A model generated the notes under the pieces. It did no database searches. It was given only the letters and a program-made list of their open reading frames with translations, and was not told the DNA's origin. This document shows, piece after piece, positions 44,539-53,486 of a stretch of DNA of 64,000 bases; the first letter of the stretch is position 1; every line of letters starts with the position of its first letter. Origin of the DNA: an uncultured Bacteroidales bacterium (GTDB taxonomy: Bacteria; Bacteroidota; Bacteroidia; Bacteroidales; UBA932); contig CALUSM010000011.1 of the NCBI GenBank assembly GCA_944323445.1, positions 1 through 64,000 of the forward strand, read 5' to 3'. A program made the translations under genes and the position numbers.

Positions 44539-45666
44539 ATGAAAACCCTGATACTCTCATGCGACATGGGCGGCGGACACAATTCCGCAGCCAAGGCCCT
44601 CGCCCAGTGGGGAAAACACAACGGCATACAATGCGAGATAGCCGACACCCTATCGTTCATCAGCACCGACTTCTCCAGGACGATGTCGGACCTGTACATC
44701 TTCACCACCAAGAGCAATCTGATAAAGGTCATCTACAGGACAGGCGAGATCGTACCCCGCTCACGCAGGGTCAAGTCCCCCGTCTACGTGGCCAATAAGA
44801 TCTACTGCAAGCGCCTCTGCGACCACATCATCGAGGGCGGTTTCTCCTCCGTCATCTGCACCCACGTCTTCCCTGCAGAGGCCATGACAGCCCTGCGACG
44901 TGCCGGCCTGCTGCCCTCCGGCCTCAGGACCGTTTTCGTCCAGACCGACTACGATGCACTGACGCTGATGAAAGACCTCGAGGTGGACGGCATCGTCATC
45001 CCCCACCCTCACCTTGTAGAAGAATGTGTAGCCATCGGTGCCCGCCGGGAACTGCTGCATCCGTTCGGAATCCCCGTCAGCGGAGAATGCTGGAAACATG
45101 GGGACAAGACCGCAGCAAGAGAGGAATGTACCGCCCTGTTCTCCAGCAGCGGCCACATTGACAGCAGTGCCCGCTGGTATCTGATAATGTCCGGCAGCAT
45201 GGGTTTCGGCAAGACCGGGGAGCTCGTCAGGACAATCCTGAAGGCCGAGGGCCGCGGAGTGGAAATCCTGGCCGTCTGCGGCAGCAACACCAAACTCCGC
45301 AACCGCCTCTGCAAGGATTTCGGAGAGGAGACCAATGTCCATCCGCTCGGCTTCACCGACCGTGTTCCTCTGCTCATGGACGCCTGCGACGTGCTCTTCA
45401 CCAAGCCCGGCGGCCTGTCCAGCACCGAAGCCGCTGCCAAGCGCATTCCCTTGATCCACACGGCACCCATACCTGGCTGCGAGACCGACAACGCCCGCTT
45501 CTTCCACTACCACGGCATGTCATACAGCACTACAGACACCGCTCAGCAGGCAGCCGTCGCCCGCCGCCTCTGCACCGATAAAAAATTCAGGGAAGACATG
45601 ACCGCCGCTCAGGCAGCCAATACCTTCCCTGATACTTCAGAGCAGATCTTCAATCTACTCAGATAA
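44539..45666 (+). CDS. MGDG-synthase-like glycosyltransferase
   Basis: This 375-residue GT28-type enzyme resembles monogalactosyldiacylglycerol synthase/UgtP. The N-terminal domain begins LILSCDMGGGHNSAAKALAQ, the glycolipid-binding signature. The C-terminal UDP-sugar domain has SGSMGFGKTGELVRTILKA and the glycine-rich FTKPGGLSSTEAAAKRIPLI. It probably transfers a hexose to a diacylglycerol lipid at the membrane face. The acceptor and sugar are not known. It is monocistronic, convergent with the P-type ATPase gene (2 bp apart). Confidence 0.85.
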   Translation: MKTLILSCDMGGGHNSAAKALAQWGKHNGIQCEIADTLSFISTDFSRTMSDLYIFTTKSNLIKVIYRTGEIVPRSRRVKSPVYVANKIYCKRLCDHIIEGGFSSVICTHVFPAEAMTALRRAGLLPSGLRTVFVQTDYDALTLMKDLEVDGIVIPHPHLVEECVAIGARRELLHPFGIPVSGECWKHGDKTAAREECTALFSSSGHIDSSARWYLIMSGSMGFGKTGELVRTILKAEGRGVEILAVCGSNTKLRNRLCKDFGEETNVHPLGFTDRVPLLMDACDVLFTKPGGLSSTEAAAKRIPLIHTAPIPGCETDNARFFHYHGMSYSTTDTAQQAAVARRLCTDKKFREDMTAAQAANTFPDTSEQIFNLLR

Positions 45667-45668
45667 CA

Positions 45669-48278
45669 CTACCGGCCGTTCCACTTGAAAGCCTTGAAGA
45701 GCTCTACCACCACGAGGGGAACGAGAGCCAGAAGGACGATGATACCCCACTGGTTAAGGCTCATGGAGACGAATTCGAAGGCGCTCATCAGAGGCGCGAT
45801 CAGCAGCACTGCGAGGGTCAGTACGAGGGACATCAGCAGGGCGAAAATCAGCGGCTTGTTGTTCAGGATGTTGAACTTGAAGCGGGACTCCGTGTTGGAG
45901 TGCAGGTTGCCGGCGTGCACGAGCTTGGCCATGATCAGCGAGGTGAAGGCCATGGTCTGACCGAGGGCCTCGCCGCCCTGATTCTTACCGATGATGAAGG
46001 CAGTGAGGGTAATGGCCGTCACCATAAGACCCTGGTAGCTGATCCGCCAGATCATGCCGCGGTCCATGAACTGCTTGCCCTTGCCGCGGGGACTCTTGCT
46101 CATCACGTCCTTGGCGGCGGGGTCGAGACTCAGGGCCAGGGCCGGGAAGGTCTCGCTGACGAGGTTGATCCACAGGATATGGATAGGCAGCAGGGGTATG
46201 CCCATGTTGAATATCGATGTGATGAAGAGCAGAATCACCTCTCCGAGGTTGGTAGACAGCAGGAAGAGAATGGTCTTGAGGATGTTGTCGTAGATACGGC
46301 GGCCTTCGGAAACAGCGGAGACGATGGTCACGAAATTGTCGTCCTGCAGGATCATGTCCGAAGCGTCCTTGGCCACCTCGGTGCCGGTGATGCCCATCGA
46401 CACTCCGATGTCGGCCTTCTTGAGGGCCGGGGCGTCGTTGACACCGTCACCTGTCATAGCCACTATCTCGCCCCTCTTCTGCCATGCCGTCACGATACGC
46501 TCCTTCTGCTCGGGAGCGATTCGGGCATAGACTGAATATTTGTCCACATTGGCGTCGAAATATGCATCGTCGAGCTTCTCGAGGTCAGTACCGGTGATAG
46601 CCAGGTCGCCTTTCTGGAAGATGCCGATCTTCTTTGCTATCGCCAGGGCGGTAACCTTGTGGTCTCCGGTAATCATCACAGGACGGATCCCCGCGCTGCG
46701 GCACTCGGCGATAGCTCCGATAACCTCCTCGCGCTCGGGGTCAATCATTCCGACCATTCCGGTGAATATCAGATTGCGCTCGACCTCCTCCATTTCCGAG
46801 GAGACTTTGTCCATGGGCCTGTAGGCCATTGCCAGCACCCTGAGGGCCGACTCGGCCATTGTCTCATTACGCTTCTGCAGGTCTGCGATGTCGGCTGCGG
46901 TGATGGCACGCACCCCGTCAGCTGTCTCTATCCGGTCGCAGACTGAGAGTATCTCGTCCAGACCGCCCTTGACATTGGCCCTGAGGGAGCCGTCCTCCAT
47001 GCGGTTGATGGTCGTCATCCTCTTGCGGGAGGAATCGAAGGCCACCTCTCCTACCCTCGGGCACTGCACCTCGAGAGTCTCTTTCACTACACCCTGCTTA
47101 GCTCCCAGGTCGATCAGGGCTATCTCGGTCGGGTCTCCCACCTTAGTCATGGTACCGTCGCTGTTCTTCACCACCTTGGCGTCGCAGCAGAGCACCGCCA
47201 CCGACACCAGACGGTCTATATTGCCGCTGACCGCATAATCCTCCACCACCGTCATCTGATTCTTGGTCAGAGTACCGGTCTTGTCGGAGCAGATAACGGT
47301 AGTACAGCCGAGGGTCTCCACCGAAGGAAGCTTGCGGATGATCGCATTGTGTCTGGCCATACGGCGCACACCCATCGAAAGAATGATGGTAGAGATGGCG
47401 GGCAGGCCTTCTGGGATGGCTGCTACAGCCAGGGAGATGGCCACCATGAACATGCTGATAATCGGGCGGCCGTAGAGCACTCCGATAAGGAATATCACGG
47501 CGCATATCACGATGGACGCGATACCTATCACCTTGCCGAGCTTCTCCAGACGCACCTGCATCGGGGTCTGGGTATCAGAGTCACGGTTCAGCATCTTGGC
47601 TATCTTACCTATCTCGGTATTCATTCCGGTGCCCACGACTATACCGCGGCCACGGCCGAAGGTCACAACTCCGCTCGAGAACGCCATGTTCCTGCGGTCT
47701 CCCAGCGGCACCTCCTCCTCGGCGATAACCTCAGGAGACTTCTCCACCGGCACGGACTCACCGGTCATGGACGACTCCTGTATGCTCATGTTCACCGACT
47801 CGGTAATCCTGATATCGGCCGGCACGATGTCGCCCACTTCCAGGACTACGATGTCGCCGGGCACCACGTCCTCCACATTGACGATGTAGGACTCTCCGCC
47901 CCGGATGACCTTGGCCATGGGGGCCGCCATCTTCTTGAGGGCATCCATGGACTTCTGGGCCTGGAATTCCTGGTAGGCGCCGATAAAGGCATTAAGCAGC
48001 AGGATACCCATTATTATATAGGTATCCAGCAGGCCCTCACCCGTCCTGACACCCATGACACCGGAAATCACGGCGGCTATAATCAGCAGAATGATGAGAA
48101 AACTCTTGAACTGCTCGAGGAACATCACGATGAACGGACGTCCCTTCTTCTGCACCAGAGCGTTCTTGCCGTACTTCTCAATCCGTGCGGCTATCCCGTC
48201 GGGACTCAGTCCCCGCTCCGCATCGGTCTGAAACTCCTTCGAGACCTCCTCGATGGAATGATTGTAGTATTGCTTCAT
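45669..48278 (-). CDS. PMCA-type calcium-translocating P-type ATPase
   Basis: This 869-residue P2-type ATPase has the phosphorylated Asp332 in CSDKTGTLTKN. The actuator motif is MTGESVPVEK, and the hinge is TGDGVNDAPALKKADIGVSM. Transmembrane helix 4 has AVAAIPEGLPA, the Ca2+-site signature. The N-terminal cation-ATPase domain starts HSIEEVSKEFQTDAERGLS. The length matches bacterial PMCA-like Ca2+ pumps. The substrate is by family inference. It is monocistronic and divergent from the AraC gene. Confidence 0.93.
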   Translation of the reverse strand: MKQYYNHSIEEVSKEFQTDAERGLSPDGIAARIEKYGKNALVQKKGRPFIVMFLEQFKSFLIILLIIAAVISGVMGVRTGEGLLDTYIIMGILLLNAFIGAYQEFQAQKSMDALKKMAAPMAKVIRGGESYIVNVEDVVPGDIVVLEVGDIVPADIRITESVNMSIQESSMTGESVPVEKSPEVIAEEEVPLGDRRNMAFSSGVVTFGRGRGIVVGTGMNTEIGKIAKMLNRDSDTQTPMQVRLEKLGKVIGIASIVICAVIFLIGVLYGRPIISMFMVAISLAVAAIPEGLPAISTIILSMGVRRMARHNAIIRKLPSVETLGCTTVICSDKTGTLTKNQMTVVEDYAVSGNIDRLVSVAVLCCDAKVVKNSDGTMTKVGDPTEIALIDLGAKQGVVKETLEVQCPRVGEVAFDSSRKRMTTINRMEDGSLRANVKGGLDEILSVCDRIETADGVRAITAADIADLQKRNETMAESALRVLAMAYRPMDKVSSEMEEVERNLIFTGMVGMIDPEREEVIGAIAECRSAGIRPVMITGDHKVTALAIAKKIGIFQKGDLAITGTDLEKLDDAYFDANVDKYSVYARIAPEQKERIVTAWQKRGEIVAMTGDGVNDAPALKKADIGVSMGITGTEVAKDASDMILQDDNFVTIVSAVSEGRRIYDNILKTILFLLSTNLGEVILLFITSIFNMGIPLLPIHILWINLVSETFPALALSLDPAAKDVMSKSPRGKGKQFMDRGMIWRISYQGLMVTAITLTAFIIGKNQGGEALGQTMAFTSLIMAKLVHAGNLHSNTESRFKFNILNNKPLIFALLMSLVLTLAVLLIAPLMSAFEFVSMSLNQWGIIVLLALVPLVVVELFKAFKWNGR

Positions 48279-48331
48279 ATCTTAGGAATTAAATCGGCTG
48301 CAAAATTGGCACTTCATTCCGTATAAATTGT

Positions 48332-48339
48332 TATGTTTG
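48332..48339 (+). promoter_or_regulatory. -7 promoter element for the AraC-type gene
   Basis: TATGTTTG matches TAnnTTTG, 35 nt upstream of the ATG at 48375. Confidence 0.45.
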
Positions 48340-48374
48340 CAGCAGAAAAAATGTAGAAAAAGTCGGATTTCAGC

Positions 48375-49133
48375 ATGAATTCGGAGCAAAAGGGCTTTAC
48401 CATAGGACTGTGCACCGCCGGAAAGCGGGAACTGCGCATCAGCGGACGGAGCTGGGAGATAGTTCCCGGCTGCCTCTTCATCCTGATTCCACAGCAGTTC
48501 ACGGAGAGCATATCCTGCTCCGAGGATTTCAGTGCCAGGACCCTCAGCGCCTCCCTCGAAGCCATCCTGGAACATCCCAGCCCGGTGGACATCAACATTC
48601 TAAACGTCACCTTCCTCCACCCGGTCATCCGCCTCAGTGAAGAAAGAGCCGCCGGCCTCCTGGAATACTACGACTTCATCAGCAGACACACCGGAAGAAG
48701 CGACAATGTCTACGACAAGGAGCTCCACAAGACCCTGCTCTACGCCCTCATGCTCGAGATCAGCGACATCTACCGGGGTATCTCCGGAGACCGGAGCGAG
48801 GTGACCAAGCCCCGTCAGGAACAGCTCACCGACGACTTCTTCAGGCTGCTGACCTCCCACTACCGCAGCGAGCACAACGTGGCCTTCTATGCCGGCCGGC
48901 TCAACCGCACCCCGAAATATTTTTCCGAGGCCATCCGCCGCATCAGCGGACGCTCCGTATCCGACTGGATAGCCACCATGCTGCTGAGCGACAGCAAACT
49001 GCTGCTCCAGACCACAGACATGACCATACTGGAGATATCGGAGGAACTGGGATTTTCCAGTCCGTCGGTCTTCGTGCAGTTCTTCCGCCACCATACCGGC
49101 ACCACCCCGCTGCAGTACCGCAAACAGCTATAG
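48375..49133 (+). CDS. AraC family transcriptional regulator
   Basis: This 252-residue protein has a C-terminal AraC/XylS DNA-binding domain with two helix-turn-helices. The second is recognisable as MTILEISEELGFSSPSVFVQ followed by FFRHHTGTTPLQYRKQL. The N-terminal 150 residues resemble a cupin-type sensor (TIGLCTAGKRELRIS, VPGCLFILIPQQFTES). The ligand is unknown. It converges with cls (6-bp overlap) and diverges from the Ca2+ ATPase gene, either of which it might regulate. Confidence 0.92.
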   Translation: MNSEQKGFTIGLCTAGKRELRISGRSWEIVPGCLFILIPQQFTESISCSEDFSARTLSASLEAILEHPSPVDINILNVTFLHPVIRLSEERAAGLLEYYDFISRHTGRSDNVYDKELHKTLLYALMLEISDIYRGISGDRSEVTKPRQEQLTDDFFRLLTSHYRSEHNVAFYAGRLNRTPKYFSEAIRRISGRSVSDWIATMLLSDSKLLLQTTDMTILEISEELGFSSPSVFVQFFRHHTGTTPLQYRKQL

Positions 49134-50621
49134 CAGAGGGCTTACCAGACGGGCCACGGACTCGTAGAATTTATTGCGCCTGGGACGCCTGTGCCACTTG
49201 GCCTTGGTTACCAAGGTACAGCGGGAAAGATCCTTGCGGAACTGGTCCTCTACCGTCCGGGCGCACTCCGGGTCGTAGATGACCGAAGTGACCTCGAAAT
49301 GGTGCTCCAGGCTGCGGTTGTCCATATTGGCCGAACCGATGATGCAGTACTCCCCGTCGATGCTGAGCACCTTTGAGTGGTTGAACCCGCGCTTGAAGAG
49401 ATACACCTTGACCCCGGCGTCTATCAGTTCCGAGATATAGGACATCGTACCCCAGTTGGTCAGCCAGGTATCGGAGCGCTCCGGTATCATCAGCGAGACC
49501 TTCACGTCAGACAAGGCCGTTATCTTTATCGCATTGAGAATCGTCTCGGACGGGATGAAATACGGGGTGATGATGCAGATATGGTCCCGGGCCTTGGTGA
49601 TGGCCGTGAAGTAACACTGCATGATGGCGGCCCAGTCGCTGTCCGGTCCCGAGGCGATGATCTGCGCATAGTAGCGGCTGCCTCCCGCCGTGCCGGCCGC
49701 CAGCAGTTCCTTGTCCTTCGCATCGACGTAAGGGTAATATTTGCGGCGCCGCCCCAGATTCTTGTTCAGGATAAAATACCGGTCGAGCAGGAAGGTAGCC
49801 TGCAGCGACATCACCGACATCCCCTCTATGCGGACATGGGTGTCCCTCCACTCGGGGAATTCCCCTCCGTCAAAGTAGCGGTCCGCGATATTGCACCCTC
49901 CCAGGAAGCCGATGTGACCGTCAACGACCAGGATCTTGCGGTGGTTGCGGTAATTGACGATGGGCGGAAGGAAGAAGAGCCGGAACGGGGAGAAATTGAG
50001 AATCTCCACCCCCGCCTCCTGCAGCTCTCCCAGGAACTTCTTGCCCAGATGCCGTCCTCCGAACCCATCGTACATCATCCGGACCTCCACCCCTTCCCGG
50101 GCCTTGGCAATCAGCACCTCCTTGAAGGCATTGCCCACCCTGTCATCCTCGATGATGAACGACTGCAGGTGGATATGGGTCCTTGCCCCGCGCATCGCCT
50201 CGAGCATGGCGGAAAGAGCCTCCTTTCCGGAAAAATAGATATGCACGCTGTCATTGGCCGAGAGCAGGCTGTAGGCACTGCGGATATTCTGCACCACGAG
50301 CTTGTGGTGGCGCCTCACCTCCTGCGGGATATTCTCCCTGTCCTCGAACTTCTCAAGCATTTCCTTGCAAAGTTCCTTCCTCAGCCCGAGGTCCCTCGCA
50401 CCCTTGCGGGAGAACATCTTGTCCTTGCGGAAATTGCGGCCGAAGAAAAAATACAGGATGATGCCGATATACGGCAGCAGCATCATCACCATCACCCACG
50501 AGAGGGTCTTGACCGGATCCCTCTTGCTGGAAATCAGCATAATGGAGGAGTACACCGCTATCGCAATGTTCAGCAGGTACAGCAGCGAGGTAAATACAGG
50601 CCAGAGTCTGGTGAATGTCAT
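49128..50621 (-). CDS. cls: Cardiolipin synthase
   Basis: This 497-residue phospholipase-D superfamily enzyme makes cardiolipin from phosphatidylglycerol. Two N-terminal transmembrane helices (about residues 10-30 and 42-62, ending FFFGRNFRKDK) anchor it. The two HKD motifs are HRKILVVDGHIGFLGGCN and HSKVLSIDGEYCIIGSAN. It lies 3 bp downstream of the ubiE-like gene, so lipid and quinone genes are grouped here. Confidence 0.94.
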   Translation of the reverse strand: MTFTRLWPVFTSLLYLLNIAIAVYSSIMLISSKRDPVKTLSWVMVMMLLPYIGIILYFFFGRNFRKDKMFSRKGARDLGLRKELCKEMLEKFEDRENIPQEVRRHHKLVVQNIRSAYSLLSANDSVHIYFSGKEALSAMLEAMRGARTHIHLQSFIIEDDRVGNAFKEVLIAKAREGVEVRMMYDGFGGRHLGKKFLGELQEAGVEILNFSPFRLFFLPPIVNYRNHRKILVVDGHIGFLGGCNIADRYFDGGEFPEWRDTHVRIEGMSVMSLQATFLLDRYFILNKNLGRRRKYYPYVDAKDKELLAAGTAGGSRYYAQIIASGPDSDWAAIMQCYFTAITKARDHICIITPYFIPSETILNAIKITALSDVKVSLMIPERSDTWLTNWGTMSYISELIDAGVKVYLFKRGFNHSKVLSIDGEYCIIGSANMDNRSLEHHFEVTSVIYDPECARTVEDQFRKDLSRCTLVTKAKWHRRPRRNKFYESVARLVSPLL

Positions 50622-50624
50622 GAG

Positions 50625-51329
50625 CTACTTCCTCCCGATATAAAGGTAGGCCACTCCTCCGGTCATAGACCTGGCGGTCACCTCCCTGAATCCCCCTTCG
50701 GAAAGCTCCGCGCGGAACTTCTCAGGCGCGGGAAAATCGAAGGAGGACTCCGGCAGATAGGAATAGGCATACGCCTGTTTGGAGACAAGCCTGCCTACGG
50801 CCGGAAGAATATTCTTGAAGTACAATGTGTAAATGCCCCGCCACAGTCTGTTGCGGGGTATGGAGAACTCTGCGATGGCAAGCATGCCCCCGTCCTTGAG
50901 GACACGGTGCAGCTCGCGGATGCACTGCGCGCGCTTGTCGAAATTACGGATGCCGAAAGCTATCGTCACAGCATCGAAGCTTCTGTCGGCAAAGGGCAGT
51001 TCCGAAGCATCCCCGTAACGGAAATCTATTCCGGGTGCCTTCTTCCTGGCCAGGGCCAGCATGTTCTCCGATATATCGGCACCTACGACATCGAGTCCCC
51101 TTCGCTTCAGGGCTATAGAGACGTCACCTGTCCCGCAGGCCATGTCCAGGACCTTGACTTCTCCGCCTCTGAGAGCACAGAACGAGGATACCGCACGCAC
51201 CAGACGTCTCCTCCAGGAACGGTCTATCCCGAAAGAGAGAAGATGATTCAGTCTGTCGTACACCGGGGCGATGGAATCGAACATCGAGGAGATCGTCTCC
51301 CGGCTCTTGTTAAGCTGTCTTTCCGGCAT
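50625..51329 (-). CDS. ubiE: Demethylmenaquinone methyltransferase (UbiE/MenG)
   Basis: This 234-residue SAM-dependent enzyme makes the last C-methylation of menaquinone (the expected quinone in Bacteroidota). Motif I is KVLDMACGTGDVSIAL, and the UbiE signature SMFDSIAPVYDRLNHLLSFG is near the N-terminus. DAVTIAFGIRNFDKR is also conserved. Its start overlaps the gene of the PurL-C-like protein by 20 bp. Confidence 0.95.
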   Translation of the reverse strand: MPERQLNKSRETISSMFDSIAPVYDRLNHLLSFGIDRSWRRRLVRAVSSFCALRGGEVKVLDMACGTGDVSIALKRRGLDVVGADISENMLALARKKAPGIDFRYGDASELPFADRSFDAVTIAFGIRNFDKRAQCIRELHRVLKDGGMLAIAEFSIPRNRLWRGIYTLYFKNILPAVGRLVSKQAYAYSYLPESSFDFPAPEKFRAELSEGGFREVTARSMTGGVAYLYIGRK

Positions 51330-51720
51330 ATTCCGAGATAAAACCGTAGGAATGGTCGTCCATTCTCAGCTCACCCTTGGTGACATGGCCGAGGAGCGTG
51401 GTCTCAATCCCGTGGTTGAACATAAAGTTGACGAAATCTCCTTCCTGGTCGTTGTTTACGGAGACGATAGCCACGTACTTCGTATTGCCGTAGAGGAACT
51501 CCTCGTCAGTGAGGTCGGAGTCACCCGTAATATCGAAGCCAAGGGACTTGTCCCTGCAGCACTCGACCAGCGAATGAAAGATACCCTTTCCGGATATGCG
51601 GTGGAGGGAGTTGATAAAGCCCGAATCGATGCTCGAATTCAGGTAATCCACTGCTTCCGAGGACGTTACAAGATACAGCGTATCGCCCTTCTGTACAAAA
51701 CTGCTGTTTGTCTCTTTCAT
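51310..51720 (-). CDS. Small protein resembling the C-terminal AIRS domain of PurL
   Basis: This 136-residue protein shows the pattern of the AIR-synthase-related C-terminal (AIRS_C) domain of PurL/PurM. It begins KGDTLYLVTSSE. The segment LHRISGKGIFHSLVECC occupies the place of the PurL HDVSEGGL motif, and FLYGNTKYVAIVSV that of LLFGESQSRFVLSV. The end is TTLLGHVTKGELRM. The N-terminal ATP-grasp-like AIRS half is absent and the HDVSEGG motif is altered, so it cannot work as a FGAM synthase alone. It could be a ligand-binding or regulatory fragment. It overlaps ubiE. The similarity is by eye and remains to be tested. Confidence 0.5.
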   Translation of the reverse strand: MKETNSSFVQKGDTLYLVTSSEAVDYLNSSIDSGFINSLHRISGKGIFHSLVECCRDKSLGFDITGDSDLTDEEFLYGNTKYVAIVSVNNDQEGDFVNFMFNHGIETTLLGHVTKGELRMDDHSYGFISEYAGKTA

Positions 51721-51799
51721 GGCCTGAGTGGTTTTGGTTCAAAATTGACGTAAATTTAAGAAAATTTTCAAAAAAAGTTTCTTTTTAAAAAAAACAATG

Positions 51800-51807
51800 T
51801 ATATTTG
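51800..51807 (+). promoter_or_regulatory. -7 promoter element for tRNA-Leu
   Basis: TATATTTG matches TAnnTTTG, 22 nt before the first base of the mature tRNA. Confidence 0.55.
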
Positions 51808-51828
51808 CAGCCCGAAACCCAAAGAAGA

Positions 51829-51913
51829 GCCCAGATGGTGAAATTGGTAGACACGCTACTTTGAGGGGGTAGTGCCTGTTTAAGGCGTGCAAGTTCGAGT
51901 CTTGTTCTGGGCA
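51829..51913 (+). tRNA. tRNA-Leu(GAG)
   Basis: This class II tRNA folds with acceptor GCCCAGA/TCTGGGC and discriminator A. The anticodon stem CTACT/GGTAG encloses the loop TTGAGGG, so the anticodon is GAG (Leu, CUC/CUU). A long variable arm (TGCC...GGCG) is typical of Leu. The T arm is GCAAG/CTTGT around TTCGAGT. The CCA end is not encoded. Confidence 0.95.
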
Positions 51914-51957
51914 CAAAAAAGTCTGAATCAGTTGATTCAGACTTTTTTTGTGCCCAG
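51907..51957. repeat. Near-perfect inverted repeat extending from the tRNA-Leu 3' end
   Basis: The left arm starts inside the tRNA 3' acceptor (CTGGGCAC at 51907-51914) and runs to 51930. The right arm, 51933-51957, ends GTGCCCAG, the exact complement. Only a one-base difference in the A/T runs (six A, seven T) breaks the 24-bp pairing. Confidence 0.8.
51915..51949 (+). terminator. Rho-independent terminator of tRNA-Leu
   Basis: The 10-bp stem GTCTGAATCA/TGATTCAGAC is flanked by six A before and seven T after, two bases after the mature tRNA end. Confidence 0.85.
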
Positions 51958-51975
51958 GCGGGGCGCCTGTCGCGG

Positions 51976-53385
51976 TTATTTAAGAATGTCGTATTTGCGG
52001 CGGTTGGATATGAACATGTAGAGCGGCAGGAACGACATGACGGAGACCACCAGCTGAGCAGCCATGAGGAATACGCTTATTACTATGAAGAAGAGTAAGC
52101 TTCCTGCTATAAAAATTCCTATCAGAGGTGTAAGGAACGAGACTGGATCCGTAGTTTTCTCGCGTTCCACGAGAATACCGTTGCGGTATGTCTCCTTGAT
52201 TTGAGTCGAGTTGGCCATAGCCTCTCCGACTCTTTCAAAACCTTTGCCGGCGAGTTTGCCTGCGCTGTTCAGGCACATGGAGATGAACTTCATGAGTTCT
52301 TCTTTAAGACCCGGTTCCTTGACTCCCGCCGCGCGCATTCTCGCCTCCTCTGCCTCGCGCATCTTCTGCTCTGCTTCAAGCTCTTCCTGCGATATGGGAC
52401 GGTATGAGATAAGGATATAGGCTGCGAGACTGACAATTATCTGTAAGATACCTGCAAGCATTGAAATGAATACACCTCCACGTATCATGAGGTAGAGGTA
52501 TCCGATTACGGCGACAGAGGTGATGAAAATCAATATCACATTGCCGTTGAAGCGGAACTGTAAGCCCTCGGCCATCTTCTCCCGGCGTTTCTTTAATGCG
52601 GTGGAAGCAAGATAGGAGTTCATGGCGATGAATATGACGGGCCAGAGCAGGTCCAGGATGTTGAAGCCTTCCTTCTCGCCTATCTCCAGGTCATGTCTGA
52701 CTTTCTTGCCGGTGAATGCCTGGATATCCTCTTCAGACAGAACCTTGTTGTAGAATACTACGTCGGTTACTGCACCGTTTTTGGACGGGCAGAGCATCAG
52801 GATGCCCGGGTCCGAATCCGCGAACTCTTCGTCGATGGAGAAAGAGCATTTTTTGTCGCCTACATAAAGATTGCAGTTACGGCCGTGGTATGTCAGCACG
52901 AATGTAAGGTAGCCGGATTTTTCGGTTTTAGGCAGTTCCATCTTATACCTGTGCCGTTCATCGGTATCAGAGTTTATACCCTCGATGATGATGTCTTTTC
53001 CGTCAGCCTCGAAGAGATACATTCCATCTTTGCGGACGTTGTCTTCCGAACCGAACCTCATGATGGGACCCTCGTCGTCAACCGGCTTGCCTATGCGCAG
53101 ACGTACAACCAGAGTCTGGTTGCTGCGCTGTCTTAAGGACAGACCGTCAATAGTGTAGTAGCGGTCGAGAACGAGACCTCAGTCCTTTGCGAACTTCGGG
53201 TCTTCGACAGGAGAGAAAGAATTGGTTTTGGGATCGTAGGTCTTAAGTGTGAGCCAGTCTGTCAGGTCTTCGATGGTATTGTCGAAATGGTAGTTGACAA
53301 GAGCCCCGGATGGTTGAGGGACCTCTTCGGCTGAGGCTGTCACAGCACATAGCATGACAGCGAGAGTCAGTATAAGTGTTTTCAT
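51976..53385 (-). pseudogene. LamG-domain membrane protein interrupted by an in-frame TGA
   Basis: The two open segments, 53385-53179 and 53178-51976, are in the same frame and separated only by the TGA at 53181-53179. Read through, they give one protein of about 469 codons. It has a signal peptide (residues 1-20), a concanavalin A/LamG-like beta-sandwich (about residues 28-205), then four or five hydrophobic helices with a charged helical segment between them (QEELEAEQKMREAEEARMRA). The TGA replaces residue 69 inside the LamG domain (KFAKD-stop-GLVLDRYY). As sequenced, only a 68-residue fragment and a fragment restarting at the internal ATG 53061 can be made. A point mutation or sequencing error is likeliest. 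Confidence 0.75.
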
Positions 53386-53412
53386 GTTTGATAGTTTAGA
53401 ATGATATCTTTA

Positions 53413-53420
53413 CAAAGATA
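53413..53420 (-). promoter_or_regulatory. -7 promoter element for the LamG gene
   Basis: The minus-strand octamer TATCTTTG lies 27 nt upstream of the signal-peptide ATG. The promoter of the interrupted gene is therefore intact. Confidence 0.5.
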
Positions 53421-53452
53421 CGCAGAATATTGGAAGAAATCGTCAAAGATTC

Positions 53453-53460
53453 TAAATTTG
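53453..53460 (+). promoter_or_regulatory. -7 promoter element for the D-2-hydroxyacid dehydrogenase
   Basis: TAAATTTG matches TAnnTTTG, 26 nt upstream of the ATG. Confidence 0.5.
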
Positions 53461-53486
53461 CTACAGAATTTTAAACTGACAACTGT

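Noticed and set aside
49377-51341. Long 654-residue plus-strand frame
   Set aside because: It lies opposite cls and ubiE, which have clear motifs; composition is that of a GC-rich antisense shadow.
53179-53181. TGA as a selenocysteine codon
   Set aside because: No redox motif surrounds it and no selenocysteine insertion element is apparent; a mutation or error is simpler.
53179-53385. 68-residue ORF as a separate small secreted protein
   Set aside because: The frame continues after the TGA with a LamG domain, so it is the start of one interrupted gene.
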